Source: Murinocardiopsis flavida
GTDB lineage: Bacteria > Actinomycetota > Actinomycetes > Streptosporangiales > Streptosporangiaceae
Direction of reading: 5' to 3'
NCBI RefSeq assembly: GCF_003014485.1
Contig: NZ_PYGA01000012.1
Coordinates: forward strand, 170,619-234,618
Length of the DNA: 64,000 nt
Shown here: piece by piece, positions 62,767-64,000 of the stretch
How the letters are laid out: every line of letters begins with the position of its first letter
Numbering within the stretch: position 1 is the stretch's first letter
Made by a program: the position numbers and the translations under genes
The notes under the pieces: generated by a model
The model's input: only the letters and a program-made list of their open reading frames with translations
What the model was told of the DNA's origin: nothing
The model's database searches: none

Positions 62767-63405
62767 TCATCCGTACTGGCGACACTCTCCGGTGAAGACC
62801 GCGGCCAGCTCGGCGTCGATGACCGCTGACGTGAACTCCGCCGCCGACAGCCCGTCAACCCCGGCGGGGTCGCGGTAGACCTGCATCGCCAGCCCTTCGA
62901 CCACAGCGGTGAGGCGAGCCGCGGCGGGCCCGGGGGCGACGTCCTCGGCGACCTCGCCGCACTCCATCCCGTTGCGGATGGCGCGGGCGGCGTCCGCCCG
63001 CAGCGCGTGCGCGGTCTCGATGTCGACCCGGGCGAGAGCGGGCGCGTCCAGCGCCCGTCCCGCGAAGGCCCGTGCGACGCGGAACTCCGTGCGGCGGACC
63101 TCGTCGAGGGGGACGAGTTCTGCCATCGCCTCGGCCATGATGCGCGCGATGGGGCGCCGGTGCGCCGTCCCCTCCTGCGCGTGCGCGCCGATCCTGCCGC
63201 GGATCCGCGCGTCCACCTCCGTGAAGGCGTGCAGGAGCATGGCGTCCTTGGTGCGGAAGTAGTGCTGGACCAGGCCGACGGACATGCCCGCCGTTGCGGC
63301 CGTCCGCGCGACGGTCACGGCGTCGAGGCCGTGTTCGGCGATGAGCGCGCAGACGGCATCGGCGATCTGGCGGCGGCGCTGGTCGTGGTCCGCGGTCCTG
63401 GGCAC
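62767..63405 (-). CDS. TetR-family regulator (BetI-like C-terminus)
   Basis: 212 residues from GTG 63405. HTH at about 11-56 (QIADAVCALIAEHGLDAVTV, ATAGMSVGLVQHYFRTKDAM). The C-terminal part (ARAFAGRALDAPALARVD; LTAVVEGLAMQVYRDP) resembles TetR_C_6 (BetI-like). No ribosome-binding site is seen, so translation may be leaderless. Divergent from a serine hydrolase gene, with its likely operator between. Confidence 0.88.
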   Translation of the reverse strand: MPRTADHDQRRRQIADAVCALIAEHGLDAVTVARTAATAGMSVGLVQHYFRTKDAMLLHAFTEVDARIRGRIGAHAQEGTAHRRPIARIMAEAMAELVPLDEVRRTEFRVARAFAGRALDAPALARVDIETAHALRADAARAIRNGMECGEVAEDVAPGPAAARLTAVVEGLAMQVYRDPAGVDGLSAAEFTSAVIDAELAAVFTGECRQYG

Positions 63406-63409
63406 TTGA

Positions 63410-63431
63410 TAACCGTATCAGGATATGGTTA
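63410..63431. promoter_or_regulatory. TetR operator ahead of the divergent serine hydrolase
   Basis: TAACCGTAT-CAGG-ATATGGTTA: 9-base arms with one mismatch. A further half site ATACGGTTA occurs at 63445-63453. The site abuts the start of the TetR gene. Confidence 0.65.
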
Positions 63432-63477
63432 ATGTAATACGTCCATACGGTTATTCGCTCCGTCCCGAAGGTCGCCC

Positions 63478-64000
63478 ATGCCGCCCCTCCCCCTCCTCGT
63501 CCGGTGCGCCGCCGCATGCGCGGCCGTGCTGCTCTGCCTCGGAAGCGGCCCGCCGGCCGCAGCCGAGGAACCCGCTGCGGACTCCGGCCGGTACGCGGAC
63601 ATCGACCGGTACGTGCGCGGCCGGATGGCGGAGATGGGCACGCCGGGCCTGGCCTACGCCGTGGTCGGCCCCGACGGTCCGCTGCACCGGCGAGCCTGGG
63701 GGACGGACGGGCGCGGCGACCCCGTCACGCCCGAGACCCCGTTCCTGTGGGGGTCGGTGGCCAAGCCCGTCGCCGCCACCGCCGTCATGGCACTGGTCGA
63801 GCAGGGCCCACTCGACCTGGACGACCCGGTCACCGAATGGGTCCCCGAATTCGCCTTCGGCGGCCCCGGCCACGCGTCCCGGGTGACGGTGCGCCACCTC
63901 CTCAGCCAGACCTCCGGCCTGCCGGAGGAGTCGGCCGTCGCGGTCGCCGACTGCGACGGCGACCGGTGCCCCCGGCCCGCGGAGCGGGTCGAGGCCCTGG
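63478..64000 (+). CDS. Exported serine hydrolase (beta-lactamase family), 3' end outside window
   Basis: 174 visible residues. A signal peptide ends at about PPAAAEE (residue 30). The S12-family SxxK motif is FLWGSVAKPVAATAV. LDDPVTEWVPEF and VRHLLSQTSGLPEE are typical of class C beta-lactamase-like DD-peptidases and esterases. GAAGG lies before the ATG. Divergent from a TetR gene, so expression is likely induced. The rest of the gene is beyond the window. Confidence 0.85.
   Translation, partial: MPPLPLLVRCAAACAAVLLCLGSGPPAAAEEPAADSGRYADIDRYVRGRMAEMGTPGLAYAVVGPDGPLHRRAWGTDGRGDPVTPETPFLWGSVAKPVAATAVMALVEQGPLDLDDPVTEWVPEFAFGGPGHASRVTVRHLLSQTSGLPEESAVAVADCDGDRCPRPAERVEAL

Overview
The window is a chromosomal segment of a very GC-rich actinomycete, with strong G/C bias at third codon positions, frequent GTG starts and many ATGA-type overlaps. 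A PknG/GlnX/GlnH-type signalling operon, fba next to a DUF3151 gene and purA, a B12 riboswitch ahead of a class I ribonucleotide reductase, SigE-family sigma factors, WYL, TetR, PadR and DUF5753 regulators, and the style of the pur/hisC genes all point to Actinomycetota. My best guess is Nocardiopsaceae (Nocardiopsis, Streptomonospora or a relative); that is inference from gene style, not from a marker gene.

Layout. 1-7.1 kb: a truncated GPP34-family gene, a CPBP protease gene, tRNA-Lys(UUU), a three-gene unit (CPBP-like protein with broken catalytic motifs, PadR repressor, HAAS-like membrane protein), a DrrAB-type ABC exporter divergent from its TetR-type regulator, and an AHSA1-type protein. 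7.6-17.2 kb: one long operon of seven genes coding for a coiled-coil protein, a PknG-type Ser/Thr kinase, a PP2C phosphatase, a von Willebrand A protein, an FHA protein, a GlnX-like membrane sensor and a GlnH-like solute-binding lipoprotein. Together they look like a complete amino-acid sensing phosphosignalling system. 17.3-24 kb: a CoA transferase, small enzymes, a WYL regulator and surface or membrane proteins. 24-29.3 kb: nrdA (with an intein carrying a LAGLIDADG endonuclease) and nrdB (class Ic-like, Phe at the radical site), preceded by a cobalamin riboswitch and a probable NrdR box.

29.4-40.7 kb: a HAD phosphatase, a DUF418 membrane protein facing a TetR regulator across two palindromic operators, an AraC regulator, a TPR-like protein, a NYN-domain protein with 33-bp tandem repeats, a remarkable 951-residue protein that fuses a sigma factor, a zinc-finger anti-sigma motif, a membrane helix and a large ectodomain, a degenerate GGDEF-like protein, and a PepSY protein. 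40.8-44.9 kb: an alpha/beta hydrolase-like gene, cutA, pyrE, a RodZ-C-like protein, fba and a DUF3151 gene.

45-57.2 kb: purine genes purA, purD, purB and purC plus a murA-type gene and an unusual regulator. Between purD and purB sits an accessory island: a graspetide (omega-ester RiPP) precursor gene coupled to the N-terminal half of its ATP-grasp maturase, the catalytic half being gone, and divergently a small protein, a DUF6879 protein and an XRE/DUF5753 regulator around an AT-rich palindrome. 57.3-64 kb: a hisC-type gene, a lipoprotein, an AAA ATPase gene with a perfect LexA/SOS box upstream, a small secreted protein, a SigE-family sigma factor sharing a spaced promoter-like element with the ATPase, tRNA-Ser(GCU), a TetR regulator, and a serine hydrolase cut by the window end.

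Best candidates for new biology are the sigma/anti-sigma/ectodomain fusion, the nrdA intein with Gly at the +1 extein position, the broken graspetide locus, and the duplicated promoter element at 59.57 and 61.49 kb.
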